Shown piece after piece: positions 45,401-54,062 of a DNA stretch of 64,000 bases. The notes under the pieces are model-generated. The model searched no databases. It had not been told where the DNA came from and saw nothing but the letters and a program-made list of their open reading frames with translations. A program made the position numbers and the translations under genes. This DNA is from PWQG01 sp040882255. Lineage in GTDB: Bacteria > Pseudomonadota > Gammaproteobacteria > Pseudomonadales > Pseudohongiellaceae. Within the stretch, counting starts at the first letter, position 1. Each line of letters starts with the position of its first letter. The stretch spans positions 558,001 to 622,000 of the forward strand of contig JBBEBP010000016.1 of the NCBI GenBank assembly GCA_040882255.1. The letters are read 5' to 3'.

Positions 45401-45944
45401 GCTGTAACGGAATCTGGACGGAACCGCTGTTCTCTACCCGGAAAAACAACGTCCGGGGCTGGTCCGGCAATACGGGGAAAGTGAAATTCGGCATGGGATG
45501 CGCCAGGTCCCGTTCCGCAAAAGGCAGGGCATGGCCGGCGCTTTTCTGCTGCCAGTCCCCGCTGTTATCCTGGTAATACAGATCCACACGATCCAGAATG
45601 GCCAGACGGAACCGGGCCACCCACACCCTGGTTTCCTCGAAGGTATTGTCGATATCCAGTTGCAGCCAGTAGGCTGACTGTGTATACCCGAAAGTGGGCA
45701 GCCCCCGGCCCTGCGGTCGCTGGCCTTCCCGAACCAGCCGTTCCCGCGCCTGATCAAAAGTGAGCCCGCCATCGGCATCTTCCAGCACAATGACATGACG
45801 TGACGCATCGATGACCTGCGCGCTATCAGTCAGCATCAGCGCGGCATCCGTCCGGTCCCGTGACGCCGTTTCGGATTGCCCCCGGGCACTGGCGGCCAAC
45901 AGTGTCAGCACTACCAGTAGCAGAACCTGCAATCCCTTTGGCAT
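42450..45944 (-). CDS. hybrid sensor histidine kinase with 7TMR-DISM sensor, receiver and PAS domains
   Basis: A 1164-residue signalling protein. After a signal peptide (about 1-22) come a 7TMR-DISMED2 extracellular domain (about 40-180), seven membrane helices (about 195-400), a HisKA dimerisation domain with phospho-acceptor His441 (NVSHELRTPL), an HATPase domain (DTGIGIS and GGTGLGLAIS), a receiver domain with acceptor Asp in LIILDVMMP, a PAS domain (about 900-1000) and a C-terminal helical region with no known output. DISM sensors often bind carbohydrates. The DNA-binding partner is not adjacent. The ATG at 45944 gives the signal peptide. Confidence 0.92.
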   Translation of the reverse strand: MPKGLQVLLLVVLTLLAASARGQSETASRDRTDAALMLTDSAQVIDASRHVIVLEDADGGLTFDQARERLVREGQRPQGRGLPTFGYTQSAYWLQLDIDNTFEETRVWVARFRLAILDRVDLYYQDNSGDWQQKSAGHALPFAERDLAHPMPNFTFPVLPDQPRTLFFRVENSGSVQIPLQLMSLDNYQSHGHLDQLLQGIFYGVLLILVSYCLFMWYSSRDWSYLYFGLFILFGASYSFIFHGMAFQFLWPESPRWANYSLVLATGLAALSGLLFVREFLAVRDMERYWELVTRGMLAVLLTATYVSAFVPLHLATRSLFWTTAMTVVLVTGIAIRGLRDGQRAAYYFCGAWVVLLTGILIEMGQRVGLAMPPVLAYHSVQAGTVIGAVILSLGLSDRVSHLMERYQMAQKEMIKANQLKLNALQRADSIKEEFIANVSHELRTPLTGIIGLAEIMLDDRSSPLRSSDRETLQLMKVSAQRLSTLVNDVIDFATIKKGHLELQKKDVDLKEVCRIVARMTRPLVGDKPIDLREEYPPERVIVEADEDRLQQVLFNLVSNAVKFTRHGAVTIRLEVVDIDARVTVQDTGIGISDEEQRKIFNRFYQVDSADTRQSGGTGLGLAISQKLLELHDAEIILHSEPGRGSLFYFDLTLKQSVPDANGSQPSGEVKEIGTEENRLARLLGSASPLVERRREEHGGGTLADVHSRGQEGSAGLVLVVDDEYLNLRIVESHLSEHYELLTASSGADALELLSERRPDLIILDVMMPVMTGVQLCQVIRKRYGMDELPIIMLTAKNRVEDLVKGLNAGANDYITKPFSREELVVRVSKQFELMELQRVRQENQRLNWQLQRYEDMQQRLRERERRLARMLDVTGDAMLCVDEGGDIFYVNNVAEDLLGVSAADYTGGAFNDFLVRLKDIAPALGESLHFPFSEALISSQEEMRYQRFTLTAAGGEPVEGRFCLMAVSMDEEFYLLVLEQGDGSMAGEEEADLDRASLPELIAEFTRNVERTRMLSEYLGRIEPDDLKKHQELFSDLKQVDHVIRNLSGSIPHKDDDLRYREVLVKLMQDCHFYWQKVTGESVIDLAEKSRIWSVSVDNGRLRTRSMNRYLSLEKLPSNPRWRQVARTAYFVLSKVSHDPEARDALEQSVARLQEIVEERALG

Positions 45945-46045
45945 GGACTTATTCCCGTGAATGGCACAGTCAATGTACTCAACGGTGCTGATCATATAAA
46001 GTCGGCGTACGGCGTTCAATCGCCATCAGATGAATCCACCATACC

Positions 46046-48172
46046 ATGAGGTCAATCATGACAATAACACCCCCATGGCATACCGGCCCTGTTCGCAGTG
46101 CGGTTCTGGCCGCAGCACTCCTGACGCCTCCCTCACTCCTGGCCCAGGGCACCCCTGCCACCTATACACAGAACCAGGCGAGTGCGGGAAGCACGGTCTA
46201 TGAGAACCAGTGCTCTTCCTGTCACGGCCGGGCATTGACCGGCACCACCACCGCCCCGCCGTTGAGCGGCGGCAACTTCATCGACCGCTGGGGCGACAGA
46301 CCGGCCAACGAGCTCTACCGGGAGATTCGCGAGACCATGCCGCCGGGTGGAGGGACGGCGGTCGACGAGAATGGCTACCTGGAGGTTACCGCCTACCTCC
46401 TCCAGCGCAACGGTGTAGCTCTGAGCAACACGCCGCTGAGCACCGGGAGTGATTTTGCAGTGGCGGCCCATATCGTGGAAGAAGGCGCCCTGTTCCCCGA
46501 AGAAGCGACGGACGGTAACACCGAGGGACAGGGCCTGACCGTCGCTGGGCGCATCGAGCCCTTTGAACCGATCCCTGACGAGCACCTGGTCCATCCTCCC
46601 CGGGAAGACTGGCTGATGTTCCGGGGCAACCCGCAGGCCTGGAGCCACAGCGAACTCGACCAGATCGACCGCGACAATGTCGGCGACCTGCAACTCGAGT
46701 GGGTCTGGAACATGCATGAGGGCGATTCCGAACCGGCGCCCCTGGTCCGCGACGGCATCATGTACCTGATCAACCCGGGCAACATCATACAGGCCCTGGA
46801 TGCCCGTAACGGCGAGTTGATCTGGGAACATGCCACCGGACCGGACACCGGTGAGGACATGCGCAACATTGCCCTGTACCGCGACAAGGTCATCCAGGCC
46901 ACCACCGATGCCAGGCTGGTAGCACTGGATGCCCGGACCGGCGAACCGGTATGGGAGGTACAGGTCGCCGACCCGGAACTGGGCTTCGCCAACTCCAGTG
47001 GCCCGCTGATCGCCGATGGCAAGGTCATCGTCGGCCTGGCGGGCTGCGCCCGCTATATCAAGGAAGATTGCTTCGTCAGCGCCTGGGACGCTGATACCGG
47101 CGAAGCGGAGTGGCGCTTCAACACGATCGCCAAAACGGGCGAGCCGGGTGGTGATACCTGGGGTGGACTGGATGACATCTTCCGCGCCGGCGGCGAGACA
47201 TGGATCACCGGCAGCTATGACCCGGAGCTGGGCATCACCTACTGGGGCGTGGCGCAGGCCAAACCCTGGGCACCTCCGAGCCGTCACATGTCCATTCATG
47301 ACGACGGCCTGTACACCAATGCCACCGTCGCACTGGATGTCGATACCGGCGAACTGCTCTGGCACTTCCAGCATGTACCGGGTGAGGCCCTGGACCTGGA
47401 CGAGGCCTTTGAGCGCGTTCTGGTCGACCGCGATGGCCGCCGCTTCGTGTTCTCATTGGGCAAACACGGTATCCTCTGGAAGAACGACCGGGAAAACGGT
47501 GCGTTCGTGAACCATCTCGAAACGGTCTACCAGAATGTTTTCACGGACATCGACGCGGAAACCGGAGCGGTGACCTACCGCGACGACATCGTTGATGCAC
47601 AACTGGACGAATGGGTGTTCGCCTGCCCCAGCAGTGCGGGAGGCAAGAACTGGCACTCCATGAGTTACTACGAACCCGGGGCGCTGATGATCGCACCGTT
47701 GAGCCAGACCTGCCTGGACAACCGGGCGCGGGAGGTGGCGCTGGAGGAAGGCTCGGGCGGACTGGCCTCCAATCGCCGTTTTCACGAGATGCCCGACACC
47801 GATGGCATGGTCGGGAAACTGGCAGCCTTCAATATCGACACCATGGAGGAAGTCTGGAGCCATGAGCAGCGCGCACCGTTCATCACCGGCGTATTATCAA
47901 CGGCCGGCGGAGTCGCATTCGCGGGCGACCTGGACCGCCGTTTCCGGGCATTCGATGCGGAGACGGGCGACATCCTGTGGCAGACACGGCTCGGCACTGC
48001 AGTTCAGGGGCACCTGGCCACTTTCAGTATTGATGGCAAACAGTATGTTGCGGTCACCACGGCCAACGGTGGAACCAGTCCACGCATGGTGCCACGTGTC
48101 GTAACACCGGAGATTCAACCACCGGGCAGTGGCAATGCGGTCTACGTATTCAGCCTGGGGAATCGAGAGTGA
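46046..48172 (+). CDS. PQQ-dependent quinohaemoprotein-type dehydrogenase with N-terminal cytochrome c
   Basis: A 708-residue periplasmic enzyme. A signal peptide (about 1-33) is followed by a small cytochrome c domain (CSSCH, Cys56-His60, with the Met ligand likely in RETMPPGGG) and then an eight-bladed PQQ propeller from about 190, with repeated tryptophan-docking stretches (ALDARNGELIWEH, ALDARTGEPVWEV, AFDAETGDILWQT). The haem lies before the propeller rather than after it, unlike type II quinohaemoprotein alcohol dehydrogenases. Substrate probably an alcohol or aldehyde, not fixed by sequence. The usual WDYD/WDFD catalytic Asp segment is replaced by GEALDLDEAF. The 3' end overlaps the convergent permease gene by 23 bases. 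Confidence 0.85.
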   Translation: MRSIMTITPPWHTGPVRSAVLAAALLTPPSLLAQGTPATYTQNQASAGSTVYENQCSSCHGRALTGTTTAPPLSGGNFIDRWGDRPANELYREIRETMPPGGGTAVDENGYLEVTAYLLQRNGVALSNTPLSTGSDFAVAAHIVEEGALFPEEATDGNTEGQGLTVAGRIEPFEPIPDEHLVHPPREDWLMFRGNPQAWSHSELDQIDRDNVGDLQLEWVWNMHEGDSEPAPLVRDGIMYLINPGNIIQALDARNGELIWEHATGPDTGEDMRNIALYRDKVIQATTDARLVALDARTGEPVWEVQVADPELGFANSSGPLIADGKVIVGLAGCARYIKEDCFVSAWDADTGEAEWRFNTIAKTGEPGGDTWGGLDDIFRAGGETWITGSYDPELGITYWGVAQAKPWAPPSRHMSIHDDGLYTNATVALDVDTGELLWHFQHVPGEALDLDEAFERVLVDRDGRRFVFSLGKHGILWKNDRENGAFVNHLETVYQNVFTDIDAETGAVTYRDDIVDAQLDEWVFACPSSAGGKNWHSMSYYEPGALMIAPLSQTCLDNRAREVALEEGSGGLASNRRFHEMPDTDGMVGKLAAFNIDTMEEVWSHEQRAPFITGVLSTAGGVAFAGDLDRRFRAFDAETGDILWQTRLGTAVQGHLATFSIDGKQYVAVTTANGGTSPRMVPRVVTPEIQPPGSGNAVYVFSLGNRE

Positions 48173-49937
48173 GCGGCCAACCGATCAACAATACCGCCAC
48201 CGTAGTGACACCGACCAGCAGGTTCATGGGGATGCCGGCCCGCAGGAAGTCGGAGAACCGGTACGCCCCGGGACCGTAAACCATGAGATTGGTCTGGTAG
48301 CCAAGCGGGGTGGCAAAGCTGGCCGACGCCGCCACCATGATCGCCAGCATGAACGGCTCCGGATTCAGGCCGGCCTGGGCCGCCACTGCCAGCACTACCG
48401 GCACCATCAGGACGGCGGCGGCATTGTTGGTGATCGTTTCCGTCAACAACGACACCATCAGGTAGCTGAGCACCAGCAACAGCCAGGGTCGGCCACCGCT
48501 CAGACTCACTACCATCTCGGCCAGCATCATGGCCACGCCGGTCTTCTCCAGTGCCACCCCCAGTGAGAAGGACGCGGCAATGGTCAGAATGACGGTCAGA
48601 TCCAGACTCTTTTCCGCCTGACTGATGGAAAGACAGCCACTGGCCAGCATCAGTCCGGCGCCCAGCAGCGCCGCATTCATCATGTTGATGAGGCCCGTGC
48701 CGGCCAGCGTCACCACCACCGCCAGTATCGCCCAGGCCTGCCAGGCCTTGTCGTGCCGGGGCGCATCGGTGTCCAGGTCATTGACCACCAGGAAGTCGCG
48801 ATTGTATTTCTGGCGGGTGACGAAAGCCGGACGGGCTTCCAGCAGCAATGTGTCGCCGGGTTTGATGATGATGTTGCCCAGGTTGCCGGCGATACGCTCA
48901 CCATTGCGGGCCGAAGCCAGTACCACGGCGCCATACCGGTCCCGGAAACGGGAGCTGCGTACCGTCTCGCCGACGGCGGAACAGGACTGCGACACTACCA
49001 CTTCAACCAGACGGCGCTCGGCCCGGTCCTTGAAAAAAGACGCTTCTTCCTTCTTCCGCACCGCAGCCACGATGCCATTGATACGGAGCAGGTCAGAGAT
49101 CGCTTCGGTCTCACCGGCAAAGACCAGCCGATCACCGCCCAGCAGCTTTTCTTCGGATGGCGCAGCAGTGACCACCGTGTCGCCCCGGATGATTTCCACC
49201 AGATACAGGCGCGAGAGATCCCGCAACCCGGCCTGCTCGACGGTCATGCCGACCAACGGGCCATCCCGGTCAACGGCGACCTCCACCGTGAACTCGCGCA
49301 TGTTCGCGAACGGCTGCTTCTCGCTGCGATCCGGTAACAGGCGCGGCAGTACCAGCAGAATGTACAGCACCCCGACAATGGCTACCGGGATGCCGACCGC
49401 TGTAATCGAGAACAGACCCAGGCCGGTGTCACCGGTCAATGCCTCGTATTGCCCGGCCACCACCAGGTTGGTGCTGGTGCCGATCAGGGTCAACGTGCCA
49501 CCCAGAATCGCACCGTAGCTGAGCGGGATCATCAGGCGGGAGGGGGCTACCTGGATGCGACGGGACCAGGCATTGACGGCCGGGATCATGGTCGCCACAA
49601 CGGGCGTGTTGTTGAGGAAGGCACTCAGCGGCATGACCGGGACCAACAGCCGCGACAGCGCCGCAGGCAATGTCCGTGGCCGGCCCAGCCAGCGGTTGAC
49701 AAGCAGGTCGATGCCGCCGGACGCGTGCAACCCGGCGGCCACCACGAACATGGCGGCCACGGTGATCAACCCCGGATTGGAGAACCCGGCGAGCGCTTCC
49801 GGGGCAGTCAGCACGCCGCTGACGCTGAGGATGGTCATCGCCCCCATCAATACCACATGCGGTCCCAGCCGCGTGGTGACGAGTACGATGATACTGCCAG
49901 CCGTCAGCCCCAGTGATAACCAGGCCTGCCAATCCAT
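48150..49937 (-). CDS. SLC13/DASS-family permease with two RCK (TrkA-C) domains
   Basis: A 595-residue inner-membrane protein. Membrane segments surround two cytoplasmic TrkA-C/RCK domains (about 195-275 and 285-370). The DASS signature appears in each half: AFLNNTPVVATMIPAVNAW near 110 and LLTETITNNAAAVLMVPVVLAVA near 505, with SYGAILGGTLTLIGTSTNLVVAG and SFATPLGYQTNLMVYGPG. It carries sulfate, thiosulfate or dicarboxylates with sodium or protons; the RCK-containing branch is often linked to sulfur compounds. The ATG at 49937 follows GGAGAATGGT. Confidence 0.92.
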   Translation of the reverse strand: MDWQAWLSLGLTAGSIIVLVTTRLGPHVVLMGAMTILSVSGVLTAPEALAGFSNPGLITVAAMFVVAAGLHASGGIDLLVNRWLGRPRTLPAALSRLLVPVMPLSAFLNNTPVVATMIPAVNAWSRRIQVAPSRLMIPLSYGAILGGTLTLIGTSTNLVVAGQYEALTGDTGLGLFSITAVGIPVAIVGVLYILLVLPRLLPDRSEKQPFANMREFTVEVAVDRDGPLVGMTVEQAGLRDLSRLYLVEIIRGDTVVTAAPSEEKLLGGDRLVFAGETEAISDLLRINGIVAAVRKKEEASFFKDRAERRLVEVVVSQSCSAVGETVRSSRFRDRYGAVVLASARNGERIAGNLGNIIIKPGDTLLLEARPAFVTRQKYNRDFLVVNDLDTDAPRHDKAWQAWAILAVVVTLAGTGLINMMNAALLGAGLMLASGCLSISQAEKSLDLTVILTIAASFSLGVALEKTGVAMMLAEMVVSLSGGRPWLLLVLSYLMVSLLTETITNNAAAVLMVPVVLAVAAQAGLNPEPFMLAIMVAASASFATPLGYQTNLMVYGPGAYRFSDFLRAGIPMNLLVGVTTVAVLLIGWPLTLDSPG

Positions 49938-50015
49938 ACCATTCTCCGGTGAATTTCGGGGAGCGCCAGTATACGGCAGGCCCCTTATCGCCAAAAAGAA
50001 TGTTTCCAAATAAGG

Positions 50016-50882
50016 TTATTCCGGATTCGCATTCCGCGCCAGCGTACCCGCCCGGTAGTCCCGCAGTGCCTGCTCGATCTCGTCCGTGGTGTTCATCACG
50101 AACGGGCCATACTGGGCAATCGGCTCACCTATGGGTCTGCCAGTCAGCAGGATCATCCGGGTTCCCGGGCCGGCCGCAAACTGCAGACGGCCGCCTTCCG
50201 AAAGCCGCGCCAGCCGGCCTTTCTCCAGCCGGGTCGCCCGACTGCCGACATCCGCGTGACCTTCGTAGACATACAGCAACGCCGTGTGTGTCTCGGGCAG
50301 GTCCAACGTCAGGGTTCCGCCGTCCTCCATATGGATATCCAGGTACCCGGGATCGGTAGACTCGACAGAGGCCGCACCCTCCAGCACCTGGTCCGCAGCC
50401 TGAAGGTGGCCGGCCACGGCCTTGATCCGGGCGTCACCGACGCGGTACTCGGGAATGCTGGCGGACGGGATGTCGCGCCAGGCCGGCGGCTGCATCTTGT
50501 CTTTGCCAGGCAGATTCAACCAGACCTGGAAACCCCGCATCCGTCCTTCATCCTGTTTCGGCATCTCCGAATGAATCACTCCGGCACCGGCGGTCATCCA
50601 CTGGACGTCACCGCTTTTCAGCTCACCGGTATTGCCCATATGGTCGTTGTGCTCCATATGGCCTTCCAGCATGTAGGTGATGGTCTCGAAACCCCGGTGG
50701 GGGTGAGACGGGAATCCGCCAATGTAATCACTGGCGTCGTCCGAGCCGAACTCGTCCATCATCAGGTAAGGGTCGAACCGATAGGGGTTGCCGCCTCCAC
50801 CGAACACCCGCTTCAGCCGCACGCCATCGCCGTCGGCGGCCTCGCGCGCCGTCAGCACTTCATCCACTTCACGTATCTGCAT
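50016..50882 (-). CDS. pirin-family protein
   Basis: A 288-residue bicupin protein. The metal-binding His/Glu residues are in FPSHPHRGFETITYMLEGHMEH and the following EMPKQDEG stretch of the first cupin domain (about 30-130); the second cupin domain follows. Bacterial pirins include quercetin-dioxygenase-active proteins such as E. coli YhhW; others regulate metabolism. The ATG at 50882 follows AGAGG, with a GTG three codons upstream as an alternative. A LysR-type regulator is divergent from it, a common arrangement for pirin genes. Confidence 0.92.
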   Translation of the reverse strand: MQIREVDEVLTAREAADGDGVRLKRVFGGGGNPYRFDPYLMMDEFGSDDASDYIGGFPSHPHRGFETITYMLEGHMEHNDHMGNTGELKSGDVQWMTAGAGVIHSEMPKQDEGRMRGFQVWLNLPGKDKMQPPAWRDIPSASIPEYRVGDARIKAVAGHLQAADQVLEGAASVESTDPGYLDIHMEDGGTLTLDLPETHTALLYVYEGHADVGSRATRLEKGRLARLSEGGRLQFAAGPGTRMILLTGRPIGEPIAQYGPFVMNTTDEIEQALRDYRAGTLARNANPE

Positions 50883-51037
50883 GCTCAGCACCTCTCATTC
50901 CTCGTACCCGTTTGCCCGCTGATCAATGATCAGCTTGATGAATGCAAGGATAAACCATAATATTGGATAGTTTGTTGCATTATACGCCCGATAAAGCACC
51001 ACTTTTTCGATGCTTCAAAGCATCCAGGGAAGGCTTC

Positions 51038-51952
51038 ATGCGCTCGCCACGAATCACGCTGGAACAATGGGCCGCACTCAGGGCCGTGGTCGAGGAAGGC
51101 ACTTTCGCCCGCGCCGCCGAAGCCCTGAACAAGAGCCAGTCCAGCATCAGCTATGCGATCTCGCGGCTCAATGAACAGTTACCCTCGCCGGCCCTCGAAA
51201 TCCAGGGCCGGAAGGCGGAACTGACCCGGGAGGGACGGGTGTTGTACCGCCGCGCGGTCCAGCTGCTACGACAGGCCAGCGAAACCGAGGATGCCGCCGG
51301 CCTGCTGGCACAGGGCATAGAGCCGGAAGTCACTCTTGCAGTGGACTGTCTGCTGGAGCCCGGTCAGCTCATTCCGTCGCTGGAAACCTTCTCCGCCCGA
51401 TACCCCGGGACACGGGTCCGATTGCTGGAAACCGCGCTATCCGGCACCGAGGAGGCATTGCTGGAAAAGCAGGCCGACCTGGTCATCGGCAGCAAGGTAC
51501 CAGTGGGCTATCTGGGCACTCCCATCAAATCCGTGGAAATGATCCCGGTGGCGGTTCCGGATCATCCTCTGTTCGAACTGGCCCGCCAGGGCGATGGCAT
51601 GGTCAACGAGTGGGAATTGCGGTCACACCGCCAACTGGTGCTGCGCGACACCGGCACACGCCGCGAACAGGATGCCGGCTGGCTGGGCAGCGAGCAGCGC
51701 TGGACTGTCAGTCACTTCTCCAGCAGCGTGCGGCTGCTGCGCTCCGGACTGGCTTTCGCGTTCCTGCCACGTGACTGGGTGGCTGATGAGCTGGCCGCCG
51801 GAGTGCTGAAACCACTACCGCTGAGTATGGGAGGGAACCGGATCGTTCCCCTTTACCTGATGATGGCAGCCGCCGAGAACTGCGGGCCCGCCTCGCGGGC
51901 CCTCGCCGAGTTGCTGCTCAAGGCATTCCCCACTACCGGCGAGCATCCATGA
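51038..51952 (+). CDS. LysR-family transcriptional regulator, probably of the pirin gene
   Basis: A 304-residue LysR-type regulator. The N-terminal helix-turn-helix (about 5-65) has FARAAEALNKSQSSISYAISRLNE, and the rest is a two-lobed effector domain starting PEVTLAVDCL. It is divergent from the pirin gene, with 155 bases between the two starts, and LysR regulators usually control their divergent neighbour. The ATG at 51038 follows AGGGAAGG. The 3' end overlaps the convergent carboxylesterase gene by 20 bases. Confidence 0.92.
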   Translation: MRSPRITLEQWAALRAVVEEGTFARAAEALNKSQSSISYAISRLNEQLPSPALEIQGRKAELTREGRVLYRRAVQLLRQASETEDAAGLLAQGIEPEVTLAVDCLLEPGQLIPSLETFSARYPGTRVRLLETALSGTEEALLEKQADLVIGSKVPVGYLGTPIKSVEMIPVAVPDHPLFELARQGDGMVNEWELRSHRQLVLRDTGTRREQDAGWLGSEQRWTVSHFSSSVRLLRSGLAFAFLPRDWVADELAAGVLKPLPLSMGGNRIVPLYLMMAAAENCGPASRALAELLLKAFPTTGEHP

Positions 51953-53483
51953 TCCGGTCGAACAGGGCCCAGTTATCGGGCATCAGATCCATGGCCGGCT
52001 CGGGCTTGTCACCGAATTCCATGTAATGCCGCTCGTTATTACGGTAGGGCCTCCAGGGCGGCCTGCCATCGACGTTCGGATTGCCGTTGCGCGCGAAACT
52101 GACCCAGTAGTCGGACATGGCATCGGCCAGCTCACGATCCACCGGTCGCGGTCCTTCCCCGAGGGTATGTACATTATCGAACACATAGGCGATCTCGGAG
52201 GCGTGATAGGCACCCAGACGGTCGGATTCCGGTCCCGGTGGATGGTGCGTAAAGTAATACAGCCAGGCCGGCTGATCCACCTGGCGGGTCAGGTTAGCCC
52301 AGGTGACCATATTCCAGCCAAACGCGCTGTCCCGGAACGAATCCAGTGACGCCTGGCGGGGATCGTCGGAGGGATACACCTCCAGGAACGTTTCAGCCAG
52401 CGGGCCATACACGACACGGATCCGTTCCTCATACTCCTCTGCGGTGTCCGGCGCATTCGCCGCCGCGCCCAACGTGGTCCCTTCATGGCTGTTGAACCCC
52501 AGCAGTACAGGCACATCGTGTTGACGCCCGGCCACGAACCGGTCATATGGCTGTTCGGTCAGTACCCGCCCATCCACTATGCCATCCGTGTTGAAGCCGG
52601 CCTCCTCGGCCGCCTCATACAGACTCCGGGCCGGCATGGCACGCAGCTCCGACAACGAATCCGCCCCCACCATGGCGGCCAGCTCCCGGCCGGCGGACGA
52701 GGCGGACGGTCCGGCGCTGGTCTGCCGGTCCAGTTCGACACGCTTGTCGAGCCGTGCCCCGCTTTGCGCGATGGCCTTGTGGAAGAGCCCTTCAGACAGA
52801 GGGCTTGCGGTAAGGAAGTGCACACTCCAGGCGCCGGCGGACTCTCCAAAGATGGTCACGTTGTCCGGGTCACCCCCGAACGACTCGATGTTTTCCTGCA
52901 CCCATCGTAGCGCCTCGATCTGATCCAGGATGCCATAGTTACCGGCGGAATAGTGCTCGGACTCCGCCACCAGCTCCGGATGGGCGAAATACCCCAGCAC
53001 TCCCAGCCGGTAGTTGATCGTCACCAGCACCACGTCCTTCTGTGCCAGACGGGTGCCGTCGTAGGTGGGTATCGCACCGGAACCCCGCGTCAACGCACCG
53101 CCGTGAATCCAGACCATGACCGGCAGGGGTTCCCGGCTCTCCGCCGGTGACCAGACATTGAGATACAGGCAATCCTCACTGCTCAGTCGCGCCGGCCGGT
53201 AAAAGAACGAATTCTCCGGATAAGGTGACTGGATGCAGTCCGGACCAAAGCTGTCCGCCCACCGCTCTCCCTGCCAGCCGTCCGCCGCCCGGGGCGGCTT
53301 CCAGCGAAGCGCGCCAATCGGCGGTTCGGCATAGGGGATGCCCTTGAACACGTCGATACCCGCCTCGCTCTGTCCGATCAGCGTTCCACGGGGCGTTTCC
53401 GCCACCACCTCCTGCTGGGCATACGCCGCCCCCGCCAATACCAAGGCGCTCAGGGCACATAGCAATCCAGTCATTATTTTCAT
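51933..53483 (-). CDS. exported type-B carboxylesterase/lipase
   Basis: A 516-residue alpha/beta hydrolase with a signal peptide (about 1-22, ending AAYAQ). The type-B signatures are clear: SEDCLYLNVWSP, the oxyanion-hole HGGAL, and the nucleophile elbow FGESAGAWS (Ser215). The acid is probably the Glu in FNSHEGTTLG and the base the His in YHASEIAYVF. It hydrolyses carboxylic esters in the periplasm or outside the cell. The gene starts 14 bases after a PA2779-family gene on the same strand. Confidence 0.94.
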   Translation of the reverse strand: MKIMTGLLCALSALVLAGAAYAQQEVVAETPRGTLIGQSEAGIDVFKGIPYAEPPIGALRWKPPRAADGWQGERWADSFGPDCIQSPYPENSFFYRPARLSSEDCLYLNVWSPAESREPLPVMVWIHGGALTRGSGAIPTYDGTRLAQKDVVLVTINYRLGVLGYFAHPELVAESEHYSAGNYGILDQIEALRWVQENIESFGGDPDNVTIFGESAGAWSVHFLTASPLSEGLFHKAIAQSGARLDKRVELDRQTSAGPSASSAGRELAAMVGADSLSELRAMPARSLYEAAEEAGFNTDGIVDGRVLTEQPYDRFVAGRQHDVPVLLGFNSHEGTTLGAAANAPDTAEEYEERIRVVYGPLAETFLEVYPSDDPRQASLDSFRDSAFGWNMVTWANLTRQVDQPAWLYYFTHHPPGPESDRLGAYHASEIAYVFDNVHTLGEGPRPVDRELADAMSDYWVSFARNGNPNVDGRPPWRPYRNNERHYMEFGDKPEPAMDLMPDNWALFDRIMDARR

Positions 53484-53496
53484 ATCAGGCACCCCA

Positions 53497-53883
53497 TCAC
53501 AGACCCGGGAAGATGTCCGTAACTCCGGCAATATCCAGCAGCATGAAGATCACCAGCAGAAACAGCACGGATTCCAGCACGCCCTCACCAGCCGGCAACT
53601 GGTCGATCTGCGCATGCAGCATCGACAGCTCTTCGGCGGACAGGGCGTTGACCCGTTCCATGGCGCTGTCCGCATCGACTCCGTGGGCCATCAACTGCTG
53701 ACGAACACCATCACGAGCCAGAAACGTGGAGACTTCGGCCTGCTGCTGTTGTACCCGGCTTTCAGCCAGCAACTGCTCCGAGGTCACCACGTCGGCGGCA
53801 ACGAAGCTCTGCCAGCCGAACAGCAGCGCGACAACCAGCAGCATCTGTTTCCCCATTGTGTGAAACAATCGATCAATTCTCAT
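53497..53883 (-). CDS. PA2779-family protein
   Basis: A 128-residue protein with a signal peptide or anchor (about 10-30), a helical middle (VQQQQAEVSTFLARDGVRQQLMAHGVDADSAMERVNALSAEELSML) and a C-terminal membrane helix (ESVLFLLVIFMLLDIAGVTDIFPG). This is the PA2779 pattern. In pseudomonads PA2779 is followed by PA2778, a C39-like peptidase/TPR protein; here that partner is missing and a carboxylesterase follows. AAGGAGG precedes the ATG at 53883. Function of the family unknown. Confidence 0.85.
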   Translation of the reverse strand: MRIDRLFHTMGKQMLLVVALLFGWQSFVAADVVTSEQLLAESRVQQQQAEVSTFLARDGVRQQLMAHGVDADSAMERVNALSAEELSMLHAQIDQLPAGEGVLESVLFLLVIFMLLDIAGVTDIFPGL

Positions 53884-54062
53884 CCGTCGTGTCCTCCTTG
53901 TCAGTGGTTGTAGAAGCCCACTGGGGATAGTAATGGTTTTGTTGTCCGACGTCGTGAGGATAGTCACAAATATCCGGACGAAAGGCCAGACCAAATCCAC
54001 CTTGCACGACGCCGGGCCCGCTTCCATAATCAGCCACAGATGCGACCGGTCCGGAGGTCCCC

